This document shows, piece after piece, positions 1-11,620 of a DNA stretch of 64,000 nt; position 1 is the stretch's first letter; each line of letters begins with the position of its first letter. The translations under genes were made by a program, and so were the position numbers. Source of the DNA: Dendrophyllia cribrosa (Eukaryota > Cnidaria > Anthozoa > Scleractinia > Dendrophylliidae). The notes under the pieces are model-generated. The model made no database searches. It worked only from the letters and a program-made list of their open reading frames with translations, and was not told the DNA's origin. The DNA lies in NCBI GenBank assembly GCA_024195265.1, contig JAJLRJ010000009.1, positions 36,086,210 through 36,150,209 on the forward strand. The letters run 5' to 3'.

Positions 1-384
1 CACGCTACAGAGGCGATGTGTTGCCGTAGTGAGCTCACGATAGATAAGCGAGCCAGGCGTGCGTAAATAACGGTATTTTCGTTCAGGTTGTTGGCACTGG
101 TCAGAAGTATTGCAGTCGCGTATTCTCACGGCCATACTGCTTTGAAATGGCTTCGAAATTGCGCTCTGAATGTACAGTCAAAGCACTGGAGGGCCAGAAC
201 TCTGCTTTTATCAGGTGAAGTTGGTCAAATTCCTTAGGGTTAGTGCAAATTCGACAAGGGCTTATGATATTATCCGTTGTACGATAAAATGAGGCTATTC
301 TGAGCGAGAAAAAATAAAAAAAAGGCCTAAAAAGTCATATAGGTAGGACATGCTCTCGGCCCTTCAATAAACCGTCTCACATGT
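1..384. other. No gene recognised at left edge
   Basis: No exon, RNA gene or transposon terminus could be recognised on either strand. It may lie in a later intron of the TBCD gene that runs leftward out of the window. Confidence 0.4.
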
Positions 385-2490
385 TCATCTTGTCATGAGC
401 ATAGGACAAAGAGAAAAATCCCCAACACGGGAATCAAATCTATGACCAAGTCTGTACAGGTCAATGAGCATGGGACAAGGAGAAAAATCCCCAACACGGG
501 AATCAAATCTACAGACGGTATGACCAAGTCCGTACAGGTCAATGAGCATGGGACAAGGAGAAAAATCTCCAACACGGGAATCAAATCTATGACCAAGTCC
601 GTACAGGTCAATGAGCATGGCACAAGGAGAAAAATCTCCAACACGGGAATCAAATCTATGACCAAGTCCGTACAGGTCAATGAGCATGGGACAAGGGGAA
701 AAATCCCCAACACGGGAATCAAATCTATGACCAAGTCCGTACAGGTCAATGAGCATGGGACAAGGAGAAAAATCCCCAACACGGGAATCAAATCTATGAC
801 CAAGTCCGTACGGGTCAATGAGCATGGGACAAGGAGAAAAATCCCCAACACGGGAATCAAATCTATGACCAAGTCCGTACTGTCAGGTCAATGAGCATGG
901 GACAAGGAGAAAAATCTCCAACACGGAAATCAAATCTATGACCAAGTCCGTACAGGTCAATGAGCATGGGACAAGGAGAAAAATCCCCAACACGGAAATC
1001 AAATCTATGACCAAGTCCGTACAGGTCAATGAGCATGGGACAAGGAAAAAAATCCCCAACATGGGAATCAAATCTATGACCAAGTCCGTACAGGTCAATG
1101 AGCATGGGACAAGGAGAAAAATCCCCAACACAGGAATCAAATCTGTGACCAAGTCCGTACAGGTCAATGAGCATGGGACAAGGAGAAAAATCGCCAACAT
1201 GGGAATCAAATCTATGACCAAGTCCGTACAGGTCAATGAGCATGGGACAAGGAGAAAAATCCCCAACACGGGAATCAAATCTATGACCAAGTCCGTACAG
1301 GTCAATGAGCATAGGACAAAGAGAAAAATTTCCAACACGGGAATCAAATATCTATGATCAAGTCCGTACAGGTCAATGAGCATAGGACAAAGAGAAAAAT
1401 CCCCAACACGGGAACCAAATCTATGACCAAGTCCGTACAGGTCAATGAGCATAGGACAAAGAGAAAAATTTCCAACACGGGAATCAAATATCTATGATCA
1501 AGTCCGTACAGGTCAATGAGCATAGGACAAAGAGAAAAATCCCCAACACGGGAACCAAATCTATGACCAAGTCCGTACAGGTCAATGAGCATAGGACAAG
1601 AAGAAAAATCTCCAACACGGGAATCAAATCTATGACCAAGTCCGTACAGGTCAATGAGCATGGGACAAGGAGAAAAATCCCCAACACGGGAATCAAATCT
1701 ATGACCAAGTCCGTACAGGTCAATGAGCATGGGACAAGGAGAAAAATCCCCAACATGGGAATCAAATCTTAATGACCAAGTCTGTACAGGTCAATGAGCA
1801 TGGGACAAGGAGAAAAATCCCCAACACGGGAATCAAATCTATGACCAAGTCCGTACAGGTCAATGAGCATAGGACAAAGAGAAAAATCTCCAACACGGGA
1901 ATCAAAATCTATGACCAAGTCCGTACAGGTCAACGAGCATGGGACAAGGAGAAAAATCCCCAACACGGGAATCAAATCTATGACCAAGTCCGTACAGGTC
2001 AATGAGCATGGGACAAGAAGAAAAATCGCCAACACGGGAATCAAATCTATGACCAAGTCCGTACAGGTCAATGAGCATAGGACAAAGAGAAAAATTTCCA
2101 ACACGGGAATCAAATCTATGATCAATTCCGTACAGGTCAATGAGCATAGGACAAAGAGAAAAATCCCCAACATGGGAATCAAATCTATGACCAAGTCCGT
2201 ACAGGTCAATGAGCATAGGACAAGGAGAAAAATCTCCAACACGGGAATCAAATCTATGACCAAGTCCGTACAGGTCAATGAGCATAGGACAAAGAGAAAA
2301 ATCTCCAACACGGGAATCAAAATCTATGACCAAGTCCGTACAGGTCAACGAGCATGGGACAAGGAGAAAAATCCCCAACACGAGAATCAAATCTATGACC
2401 AAGTCTGTACAGGTCAATGAGCATGGGACAAGGAGAAAAATCCCCAACACGGGAATCAAATCTATGACCAAGTCCGTACAGGTCAATGTG
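385..2490. repeat. 69-bp satellite array, about 30 units
   Basis: About 30 head-to-tail copies of a 69-bp unit (consensus includes CAAGTCCGTACAGGTCAATG and CCCCAACACGGGAATCAAAT). Copies differ by point changes and a few 1-3 bp indels. Because 69 is a multiple of three, all frames give long repetitive open frames; these are artefacts. On the minus strand each unit contains GATTTGATTCCCGTG, close to a tRNA B-box. The right end runs straight into an A-box-like segment, so the satellite looks like an expansion of part of a tRNA-derived SINE. Confidence 0.95.
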
Positions 2491-2515
2491 CTCTAACCAC
2501 TGAGCTACATGTACG
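2455..2515 (-). repeat. tRNA-derived SINE head at the satellite edge
   Basis: Read on the minus strand this begins with ATGTAGCTCAGTGGTTAGAG, a near-perfect RNA polymerase III A-box and D-arm, followed by satellite sequence and its B-box-like GATTTGATTCCC. This is the arrangement of a tRNA-derived SINE head. It is probably not a functional tRNA, since the anticodon arm does not fold normally. Confidence 0.6.
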
Positions 2516-2889
2516 TTAAGGCAAGAAAGTTGTAGCTAATGCATTACACTGTAATTTCCTTTCAAGAAAATAATTTTTGCAGACTTCATTTTCAAAAGCC
2601 CTTCTTTTACCTGAATGCGTGAAAATAGCAAAATTAAAACCCACACAAAAATTAAAGGTGTCAGGGTATACAAAATTAATTATATGAAGGTTCTGGTATG
2701 ATGGCTAAAATTGCTGGTTTCAAGGGCACAACGTACAGTGTCATCAATTTTAAAGTTACAAAGTTAACTAGGTTTTTTTTCAGCAGGTCTCCTAGCGGAG
2801 AATTCAGCTTCTGAATATGTCTAGTATACCAAATGAAAACTGATTCATATTCTCAGAATCAATATACTGGAGGGCATAACTGTTGTTAC
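2516..2889. other. TBCD intron, nothing recognised
   Basis: AT-rich sequence between the satellite and the fifth TBCD exon. No further exon or repeat was recognised. Confidence 0.4.
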
Positions 2890-3042
2890 CTTTGCTGTTT
2901 CAAGGATTCTTTCGACTATGGGTCTGCGCCTTTCGACTATTCCAGAAGCTTCTTCTTTGAGCCCATCAAAGCGAGCCATGTCAAACGGAATCATACAAAC
3001 AATTGACAGCCACAACAGCAGTACATATCTTGTCTCCCAGGT
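2890..3042 (-). CDS. TBCD: TBCD coding exon 5
   Basis: Fifth coding exon of tubulin-folding cofactor D, 51 codons, phase 0 at both ends. The acceptor AG lies at 3043-3044 and the donor GT at 2888-2889. The translation contains [13 protein letters not shown] followed by [10 protein letters not shown], the most recognisable stretch of the TBCD N-terminal helical repeat region. TBCD acts with cofactors C and E in assembling alpha/beta-tubulin heterodimers in the cytoplasm. No stop is reached; later exons lie beyond the left edge. Confidence 0.85.
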
Positions 3043-3511
3043 CTATAATAAATAACACAAAAATTCACATTATATATCCTTTTAATAGCTATTGAATTTG
3101 AAGTCAGGCCCACAGACAAACTACATGAACACACAGTGAATGAAAGCCGAGGACAACTACAGTTACACTGTAATGTCTGTTATTTAAACTCGGATACTTA
3201 TATATAACTATAAAAAATTATAAAAAATTATTTCCCGAGCTCTAGTAAAGGGGCAGGAGATAAGTCGGTTACATGTACATTCTCTTCATTTTTGGTGAAC
3301 TCAGCCCTTGATTCCCCAAGGTGTATGCTATTGGGTATACAGCTTATACAGCTTAAAATATGATTTTTCATTTTACCACATTGTAATTGGCGTGTATAAA
3401 AGACATGCTTGCAACCTGCAACACACTAAGCATCCCCTCCAGGGAAGCTGGGAGGCTGCAATAATTCAACATTCAACATTAGTTAATAAATTATGGTAAA
3501 TGGAGATATTA

Positions 3512-3643
<132 letters not shown>

Positions 3644-3841
3644 CTACATTATAAAAATGAGAGTGACAGTCCAAAATTAACAGCATTATATTTTACCATA
3701 AGATTCTTTCAACCTACAGCTTATCCTCAGGGTCTTCTTAATAAACAACATGTGGCAGGAGAGGATCTTTAATAAAAACCTTAAAATCTCCAAACATCAT
3801 AGAGATTCTACAATTATTTAAAATGGTGAATTAATCAAAGG

Positions 3842-4690
3842 AGGTAGGATGGTCTAGTGGTTAGCGCATCGAAGTGTGTCAGACTTTCAACCTGAAGGTC
3901 GGCAGTTTGAGCAGGTCTCTGCCATCGTGTTGGCAGTTTCCTTAGACAAGAAACTTTGCTTTATGTTGTCTCTCTCCACCCAGGTGTATAAATGTGTACT
4001 GGCGACATAATGCTGGAGATACCCTTGTGATGGACTAGCATCCCATCCAGGGGGAGTAGTAATACTCCTAGTCACTTCATAGTAAATAAACCAGGTCACC
4101 CTGTGATGGACTAGCATCGCATCTAGGGGGAGTAGTAATACTCCTAGTCACTTCATAGTATATAAACCAGGTCACCCTGTGATGGACTAGCATCGCATCT
4201 AGGGGGAGTAGTAATACTCCTAGTCACTTCATAGTATATAAACCAGGTCACCCTGTGATGAACTAGCATCCATCCAGGGGGAGTAGTAATACTCCTAGTC
4301 ACTTCATAGTATATACACTGTAAACCAGGTCACCCTGTGATGGACTAGCATCCCATCCAGGGGGAGTAGTAATACTCCTAGTCATTTCATAGTATACCAG
4401 GTCACCCTGTGATGGACTAGCATCCCATCCAGGGGGGAGTAGTAATACTCCTAGTCACTTCATAGTATATAAACCAGGTCACCCTGTGATGGACTAGCAT
4501 CCCATCCAGGGGGGAGTAGTAATACTCCTAGTCACTTCATAGTATATAAACCAGGTCACCCTGTGATGGACTAGCATCCCATCCAGGAGGAGTAGTAATA
4601 CTCTCAGTCGCTTCATGCTACAGAAACCGGGTTAAGCTCCAGCACTAATGTGAGCCATTTATAGGGTTGTGAAGATTTACCTATGTACAC
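3842..4690 (+). repeat. tRNA-derived SINE with internal 76-bp tandem expansion
   Basis: The head at 3842-3915 has an A-box (TGGTCTAGTGGTTAGCGC) and a B-box-like segment (GGTCGGCAGTTTGAGC). A body follows with CTCCACCCAGGTGTATAAAT. At 4020-4610 a 76-bp body segment is repeated about eight times; each unit contains GGAGTAGTAATACTCC, a small hairpin. A unique SINE tail follows (GGGTTAAGCTCCAGC). It lies in the third TBCD intron, antisense to that gene. Confidence 0.8.
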
Positions 4691-5430
4691 CATTCAGGAG
4701 ATGTTTATGTATGTAAAAGATTATGCAATCTGTACTGTATGTATTTTTTAGCTAAATGAATACTACCATTTTGAATACTAAGAGTATTAACGCTCGGACT
4801 ACAGTATATTGGTTTTTTTCCAATATTTTCAAGACCATTTAAGATCAGCACAGCCGTTTTCAGTAGCAGTTCATTTATCCTAAAGACACATTTTGATAAA
4901 GTTTGGCGACAACCAGTTATTATGGTAACAAGATATGATGTCATAAGTAACATATAGTCAAGCTATTATTTTTTGAATAAAAATGCGTGTTTTTCACCTT
5001 TTTTCAGTGAAAAAAAAACATAAAATGCTACCAAAAGTGCCCATCAGAATGTTAAATTGTATGTTATTTTGCAACTCTAGCAAACAATATTTGCAATTTC
5101 CACATTTTCCCGACAAAATTTTTAGTAAAATCCAAGATGGCGGCCGTCTTGTCGGCCATTTTGGATGATGTCACGGACCCCCCGCAGCGTTACAACCCAT
5201 AATATTTACCTTATCTTGTAGAGAACACCGCAGGCTATCTATTAGATATAAAATATTTCCGAAATATTGCAACATCGCAAAAACCCAAGGGGGGGGGGGG
5301 GGGGGTGTGCAACTTGTACCACGGTTGGGATATAAGTTTGCGTGTACGTCCGAGGGTTAAAGAGGACACTGGAGACAAGGTTGAAGGTTTTTTTCAGAAA
5401 GTTCAAAATTCGCATCACATCTGTAGTAAA
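4691..5430. other. Intronic sequence with G-run
   Basis: No gene. It contains a run of about 18 G at 5289-5306 and the phrase AAGATGGCGGCCGTC near 5132. Otherwise nothing recognised. Confidence 0.4.
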
Positions 5431-5745
5431 GTCCCGGCTCATCGTTACAACATTGTTGGCCAGCATTTGTTGGACGGCAATGTTAGACTCCTAACCAAAT
5501 GTCTCAACAATGTTATCCAACATTTGTCGGACGCATGGCTGAAGCATGCTTGGCCATTGCTAGTGTTGTTGTGTTGGAAAGCCGGCTAATTGCTCAAACA
5601 TTGTTGCCCCCAACACAATGTTGTGCTAAATGTTTGATCAAAAACAAAACATTCATTGAACAAAAAAATGTTAGTAAAAATTAATGTTAAAGCTAACATG
5701 GGGTGCCAAATGTGTTAACATTATTGAACCAACAAATGTTGTAGA
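5431..5745. repeat. Repeat rich in ACAACATTGTTG-like palindromes
   Basis: At least eight occurrences of AACATTGTTG, AACAATGTT or AACATTTGT in both orientations within 300 bp, as in the subterminal region of a MITE. No clear terminal inverted repeats or target duplication were found. Confidence 0.5.
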
Positions 5746-5751
5746 GCAAAC

Positions 5752-5849
5752 CTTGGTGATAAGGTATAGATATTTGAAGGCCTGACGAATCATTTTGCCA
5801 GAATTCGATGAATCACGCACTATATGCTGCAGCTTCTGAACTAGGCATT
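5752..5849 (-). CDS. TBCD: TBCD coding exon 3
   Basis: A 98-nt exon with acceptor at 5850-5851 and donor at 5750-5751. It encodes CLVQKLQHIVRD and AFKYLYLITK, matching the cofactor D N-terminal region. It uses one base carried from exon 2 and ends in phase 0. Confidence 0.85.
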
Positions 5850-5969
5850 CTGAAATAACATAAAAACCATGAAGTGAAATAAGGTGCAAGTACTGCTTGT
5901 ATTATTACTGTACATGTAGCTTCATGTACAGAGAGCATAAAACTAGCCAGAAATGTAAATAGGACGTAC

Positions 5970-6020
5970 CTAAATGTGGATCCAGTAAATGCGGTTGTTC
6001 TTGATAGTTATTCAATATAA
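5970..6020 (-). CDS. TBCD: TBCD coding exon 2
   Basis: A 51-nt exon with acceptor at 6021-6022 and donor at 5968-5969. With one carried base it encodes NNYQEQPHLLDPHLE, a signature of the cofactor D N-terminus. The preserved phase across four junctions is strong support for a working gene. Confidence 0.85.
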
Positions 6021-6149
6021 CTAAAAAGCAAAACAAAGTATAAAGATTAAACCCATTTATTTTAATACCAATAATATTATGATTTAACTGCCTTCTCTGC
6101 ATATTAATTTTGCCTACACTGTATGATGGGTGGGGTGAAATAAACCTTA

Positions 6150-7900
6150 CATCAGAGTCATGCTACATGTTTTTTGTAGTTAATAAATTTTAATTAGTAA
6201 CCCTCAAGTTTGTGGATAAAATTCTATATGTGCATGACCACTGAAATTTAAAGTATAGAGAAATACTTTCCTGAGATGCTGTTTATTATAATGTACAGGG
6301 TACATGTACAAGGTGGTTTTTACTTCTGAATCTGGTGAATAAAATCCTAAAGAGCATTAAGCATTGGGTAAAATATTGCACTCTCTTAACCTATGGTTCT
6401 GTTTATACACTGTATTGTAGAAGGTCATTCTAACTTTTGCATATGTGCATAAAATCCTACAACATGACCATTCAAATGCAGGGCTTGAAATTAAAAAAAT
6501 TCTCAATCCCAATTTGCGAGTAATTCCTAAAATTTAGTCACAAGTTCGAAAATTTTGGTCGCAAAAAATTAACTAACTACTACTACCGGAACCAGAAATG
6601 AGAAACGAGAAATTTCTGAGAAAGTCTGAAAAAGTGCGCCCGTGATATGCTTCTTGGAAACCGCGTTAATGGAGCATGAAATCGACGATTAAGTCACGCA
6701 ACATTCAACGTGAATTTCACAGGATTTTTCAGATAAAATTACAACAACCAGTTACAAGTACGACACGACTGTTGAATATAATTCTCTATTTTTATTAGCT
6801 AGGCCGTAAAACAGTCGCAAAATCACGACTAATAGACAAATTTTAGTCGCAAAAGCGAAATCTTAAGTCGCAAATGCGCCCGATATAGGCGCAATTTCGA
6901 GCCCTGAAATGAAAGCTACCAAGCAGTATTTTCCTGTAGTGTTTATTAAGCTGTACAGTGTACAAGGTGGTTCTAAATTTTGAGTCTGTGGATGAAATCA
7001 TTATTTAAGTGTGACCATTCAAATGAATGCTGCATTGTACTGAGCAGTATGTTCCTGTGGTGCTGTTTACAATAAATTATGCTGTACAAGGTGGTTCTAA
7101 GTTTTGAGTCTGTGGATGAAATCCTAAAAGTGTGACCATTCAAATAAAAGCTACTGAGCAGTATTTTCCTGTGGTGCTGTTTATCATGCTGTAGAAGGTG
7201 GTTCTAACTTTGGAGTTGTGGATGAAATCCTAAAGTGTGACCATTCAGATAAAAGCTAGTGAGCAGTACTTTCCTGTGAAACTATTTACGTTTTTTATGA
7301 TGTTAGTCTACAAGGCGTGGTTCCAACTTTTGACAGTAAATTATGCTGTACAAGGTGGTTCTAAGTTTTGAGTCTGTGGATGAAATCCTAAAGTGTAACC
7401 ATTCAAATAAAAGCTACTGAGCAGTATTTTCCTGTGGTGCTGTTTATCATGCTGTACAAGGTGGTTCTAACTTTGGAGTTGTGGATGAAATCCTAAAGTG
7501 TGACCATTCAGATAAAAGCTAGTGAGCAGTACTTTCCTGTGAAACTATTTACATTTTTTATGATGCTAGTCTACAAGGCGTGGTTCCAATTTTTGACAGT
7601 AAATTATGCTGTACAAGGTGGTTCTAAGTTTTGAGTCTGTGGATGAAATCCTAAAGTGTGACCATTCAAATAAAAGCTACTGAGCAGTATTTTCCTGTGG
7701 TGCTGTTTATCATGCTGTACAAGGTGGTTCTAACTTTGGAGTTGTGGATGAAATCCTAAAGTGTGACCATTCAGATAAAAGCTAGTGAGCAGTACTTTCC
7801 TGTGAAACTATTTACATTTTTTATGATGTTAGTCTACAAGGCGTGGTTCCAATTTTTGACAGTAATATACTGTATGTGAATGAAACCCAAAGTGCGACGA
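6150..7900. repeat. Degenerate and higher-order tandem repeats in TBCD intron 1
   Basis: Divergent units of about 100-120 bp share GTACAAGGTGGTTCTAA, GGATGAAATCCTAAAGTG and GAGCAGTATTTTCCTGTGG. From about 7080 to 7870 they form three near-identical higher-order units of about 264 bp, with CTGTACAAGGTGGTTCTAAG recurring near 7082, 7345 and 7610. An unrelated stretch at 6480-6900 interrupts the degenerate part. Confidence 0.8.
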
Positions 7901-8334
7901 TTTGAAAATTCTCTGGGAAACTGATGAGCGGTTATTTTCATAACACACGCTGATGCTGTTTTTTTTTTTCCATTTTTTCGCGGATGGAAATTCAAATTTA
8001 GAAAATTTCTGAACTGAACTGCAACCTTACTACTTTATGGGAGGTATTAAGCTTAGATATCGCAGACTGTGTACATGTACCTCAGCTGATGTACCTGCAT
8101 TTACGGCCGGCTTAGAATATTTATTATTAAATGTAAATTTTTAAATGTAACATATAACACAACTTTAAAAACCATAATAAATACTTTTGTTGATTCCAAA
8201 TAACAGCAATATATGACTGATTTTTATCCATTAGGTCAGCATTTTATTTTAACAGGCTTTTTGACAATAACAACTTGAAAACATATCGATGGCGTAATTA
8301 AAACGAGTAAAACAAGAAAACAAATCAAACTAAC

Positions 8335-8476
8335 CGATCAAACGTTCCTCGGCAGCCTCTAGTAAGATATCGTCATGGCATATGGCGGCTATGGATTCAA
8401 TCAAGGTTGTCACTTCTTGTAATTCAGCAAAATGATCAAGGCTAAAAGTCAAGGCCTCGTCCTCCTTGGCCGCCAT
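8335..8476 (-). CDS. TBCD: TBCD coding exon 1 with start codon
   Basis: First coding exon. The start ATG is at 8476 in a good context (GAAAATGGCG), followed by 47 codons plus one base, with donor GTTAG at 8330-8334. The N-terminus is acidic (MAAKEDEAL). Joined to exon 2 the frame continues into the YQEQPHLLDP segment. Exons 1-5 supply 182 codons of a family whose members are usually well over 1,000 residues. Promoter and 5' UTR should lie above 8477. Confidence 0.8.
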
Positions 8477-9440
8477 TTTCTATTTTTGCCCGGTTATCAG
8501 TCTCTCGCGGTAACCTAACAAAATCACAGAAAGAGACTGGGAACCAATAGGGGCAACCAGTACCAGGGTCATTTTTTTCGGAGCGAAAGTCGGTGCAAAC
8601 GCGAGGAGAGAAAAAATCGGGGAGGGGAAAAATATCATTTTTCGCGCCGATAAAAGGGCGGCTGGTTGCAGGTTACGTTGACGGAAAAGGCCCTGAAACA
8701 AGTCTCAAGGAGAGATCAGAACTAACAGTCCCCCTGAGTGTTTTGTGGAAAATAAAACAAGCGAGAAGAGGCAGGAGCCTGAAAGAGGGCAGGTGCAGGT
8801 ATGGCCCCGGTGTATTCGAAAACTTAGGAGCACCGGTTCCGTCCACTAATTTTCTTTTTGTTTTATATTCTAATCAGATTAAATTTGGATAGACATTTAA
8901 GAATAAAAATCATCGAAAAAAAGTTTAACACAATGTTTGACGTCGCATCTCATAAATTAGGCAGTCTATTGAAAAATGAAAAATGAGAATGATGTTAACA
9001 TCTATTCATTAAAAATAAGAAACCTAGCCTGAACACGCAATCCGGACTCCATCCGCGCAAAATTATTCTTTTAGACATACTTACCATGTTTATATTCACT
9101 CACGGAACAATGATGTTTTTTTCCCTATGTATCACTATTTCCGCAGTTCCACTCCCGCGAAAACATGGCTCTGATCGAACTGATCCTGTTACTAGTTGTA
9201 TATTTTACTTTCATAACAAAGTTATTGTGGCGTTCATTACAATTTGTATTCTCAATGTCACATTCTCGCACCATATTATGGATCCAGAATTGCATATGAA
9301 TGTTCAAAGGTGCAACTTTATTATTTTCCTTTTGTGCGATACCAGGAGTAACCGCTAAACAACTACTGAAAAAATGTTCTATTTACGATATTTCACCTCA
9401 TATAGATGTATTGACCCACGGCCCTTAGCTACTTAGGCCC
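8477..9440. other. TBCD upstream region, no second gene recognised
   Basis: It should hold the TBCD 5' UTR and promoter. There is a locally GC-richer stretch at 8500-8830. Open frames of 60-99 codons here have no recognisable domain and are not called. Confidence 0.4.
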
Positions 9441-9893
9441 CCGGGGGGGTAGGGGGGGGGGGGGGCGGTACTCCCTATAATGGGCTATACGGCGATGCTC
9501 CGCCAGAAAAGGGTACCTTTTTGAGGCTGGAGGTATATGAAAGGGTCGGGATTTCACGAGTTGAAGTATGTGAAAAGGTAGGGATTTCACGAAGAATAGG
9601 AAATGGTAGCGAGAACACGAGTTGAAGCATAAAAAAGGTAGGGAAAACTGCAATTTAAGTATTATAAAAAGGGACTTTTAAAATATATTAAACAGACGCA
9701 CGCAAAGGCTATATGAAAGGGGTACCATTTTTTTACGAAAGGTATATGAAAGGGGTACCATTTTCAATGAAAGGTATATGAAAGGGGTACCTTTTCTGTC
9801 AAGAAACGGTATATGAAAGGGTAAGGGTTTGGACCTAGGTGGGGAAAAGCCCCGTACAAAACTTTGTTGAGTACCCCCCCCCCCTCCCCCCCG
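9441..9893 (+). repeat. G-run-bounded repeat, copy A
   Basis: About 450 bp, starting after a G-run with GTACTCCCTATAATGGGC and ending GTTGAGTACCCCCCC, so the ends are inverted (G-run plus GTACTC). The interior repeats GTATATGAAAGGGGTACC several times. Further copies lie at 13198-13582 (same strand) and 45551-45992 (inverted). No transposase; MITE-like. Confidence 0.75.
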
Positions 9894-10897
9894 GGCTACT
9901 TAGCAGCCCACCGGGGTACTTCATGGCGGAGGTGTATGTGCTGTGTCCTGCTACATAAAGCCCTTGCCCATTTTTCAGGGATATACTTCATGGTGGGTTT
10001 TAATTTATGCACATCAAAGAATCCGGCACTTATTTAGGGCTAAAAACTCATTTTAAAATGGTTAGCTTTTATTTACTGTTATGGATATCACTACCCATAA
10101 CAGTAAATAAAAGCTAACCATTTTAAAATGAGTTTTTAGGATCCCTATATGATAGGATCCGTATATGGTGTGTTACCATGAAGTATATACCATTTTTCAG
10201 ACCAAAATTAGCCTGCGAACAGGTTCCCAAGTGACCCGACATCACGTCACAGAGAGATAACGTGATGTTTTGGCCGCGTGCTAGCCGGGATACTTTTGAG
10301 GCTAAAAAGCAACAACAACAATTTATTAACAATAATCAAAATAGAACAAGGGGCAGGGCAAAAATAATAACACATCTTACCAAAAGAAAACCAAGAAAAT
10401 TACTAGCAGAAAAAAACACTGTCTAAGGCATTTCACTGTAGTTACACATACATTTTAAGAACAATAATTTATTACACTAATCTATACTTTAAAATTACTC
10501 ATGCCTGAAGTATTTACAACAAATTATTTAGTTTACTTCGTGAAATAGCTTATCAAATGAGTAACATCCATAACTACCATCATGATATAAAGCATCGAGG
10601 AGCATCAATTTTATTTTATTTTTTTCGAAATTTAGATTTATTGAGAGTTTTAACAGAGAGTGGAATAGAGTACCAAATATACACCAATTCTAGTGAAAGA
10701 TGTTTTCATTTTTTCAGTTCTGGAGAATTTGACAGAAAAGCATTCATTTGTAGAGAATCGCGTATTTTGAAGGCAAAAACAAGGCTTTTTAGAAATTTCA
10801 AGCACTTTTAAAGCTCGAAGTCGTTTTTTTATATGTATAGAAATTGAACTACTAGAAACTAAATGTAAAATCTAAGTAGCCTGTACATGTTCACTTG
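9894..10897. other. Non-coding interval containing inverted repeats
   Basis: No gene recognised. It contains the hairpin at 10040-10139 and a wider imperfect inverted repeat (GATATACTTCATGGT near 9980, ACCATGAAGTATATACC near 10177). Confidence 0.4.
10040..10139. repeat. Perfect 45-bp inverted repeat, 10-nt loop
   Basis: Arms 10040-10084 and 10095-10139 are exact reverse complements separated by 10 bases. It could be a MITE, a foldback fragment or a recent template-switch event. Confidence 0.85.
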
Positions 10898-11004
10898 GCT
10901 CAATCTCCAGCCGTGGGTTTCTCATTGCGCGCGCGATTCTCCCCAGTCTCCAGCCGACGGTGCCTCGCGGGCGCATCGAGACGCCCACGGCTGGAGACTG
11001 AGCC
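10898..11004. repeat. Short inverted repeat, arms about 20 bp
   Basis: GGCTCAATCTCCAGCCGTGG at 10898 is matched by the reverse complement ending at 11004, with one mismatch and a GC-rich centre containing GCGCGCGC. Small foldback or MITE. Confidence 0.6.
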
Positions 11005-11620
11005 CACCTGTTCACTAGCCAAACCAAAATATGAACTTTTGCACAAGCGCTTTCATACCTAACACTAAACATGCCCCCTTTTGAAGCCAATAATGTAAAC
11101 CCATTTTCAGTGTAGAAACCAAAAGATAACCATTTCCAAACCAAAAATGGTAAATTCTACATTCATTTTTAGACCCAAACGGCTGAAATGCGTACACTTA
11201 GAGGCCGCACATGCCAGTTATATAGCCTATACAGGGAAGTGACCCCGTCCCTGAAGGCAACCAATTTCCTTTACACAAGCTAATGCTTTCACTTCGTGCT
11301 ATTGAGACAGCTGGCAATTGACAATAGACCACTTTGAAAAAAGAGAGTGTCAGCCTCGGACGAGTCGCTGCACATTGGACTGTGGAATCGAAAAGTGTCC
11401 AAAAGTGTGGAGGGGTTGCGCAGTGTTGGCGATGAAAGATATATATATATATATATAATTTTCTAAAATAAAACGTTTCATAGTTAAATGCGCGGCCACC
11501 CGCTCAAGATGCCACTCTTTTTCGAAATGGACTATAAGAACTACAACGTACCGGGTGATTAATTGTAGAGGCTCTAGCACCCCTTATTATCTTCTCAACT
11601 GATTAGAAGCAGCACTTGGC
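11005..11620. other. GPCR downstream region, nothing recognised
   Basis: A short (TA)n run lies near 11440-11457. No gene is recognised; it may hold the 3' UTR of the GPCR. Confidence 0.35.

Noticed and set aside
385..2490. Possible CRISPR array
   Set aside because: Units are contiguous with no unique spacers, and the context is eukaryotic.
385..2496. Several 130-190 codon frames on both strands in the satellite
   Set aside because: They exist because the unit is 69 bp, a multiple of three; no unit-independent protein signal and both strands are equally open.
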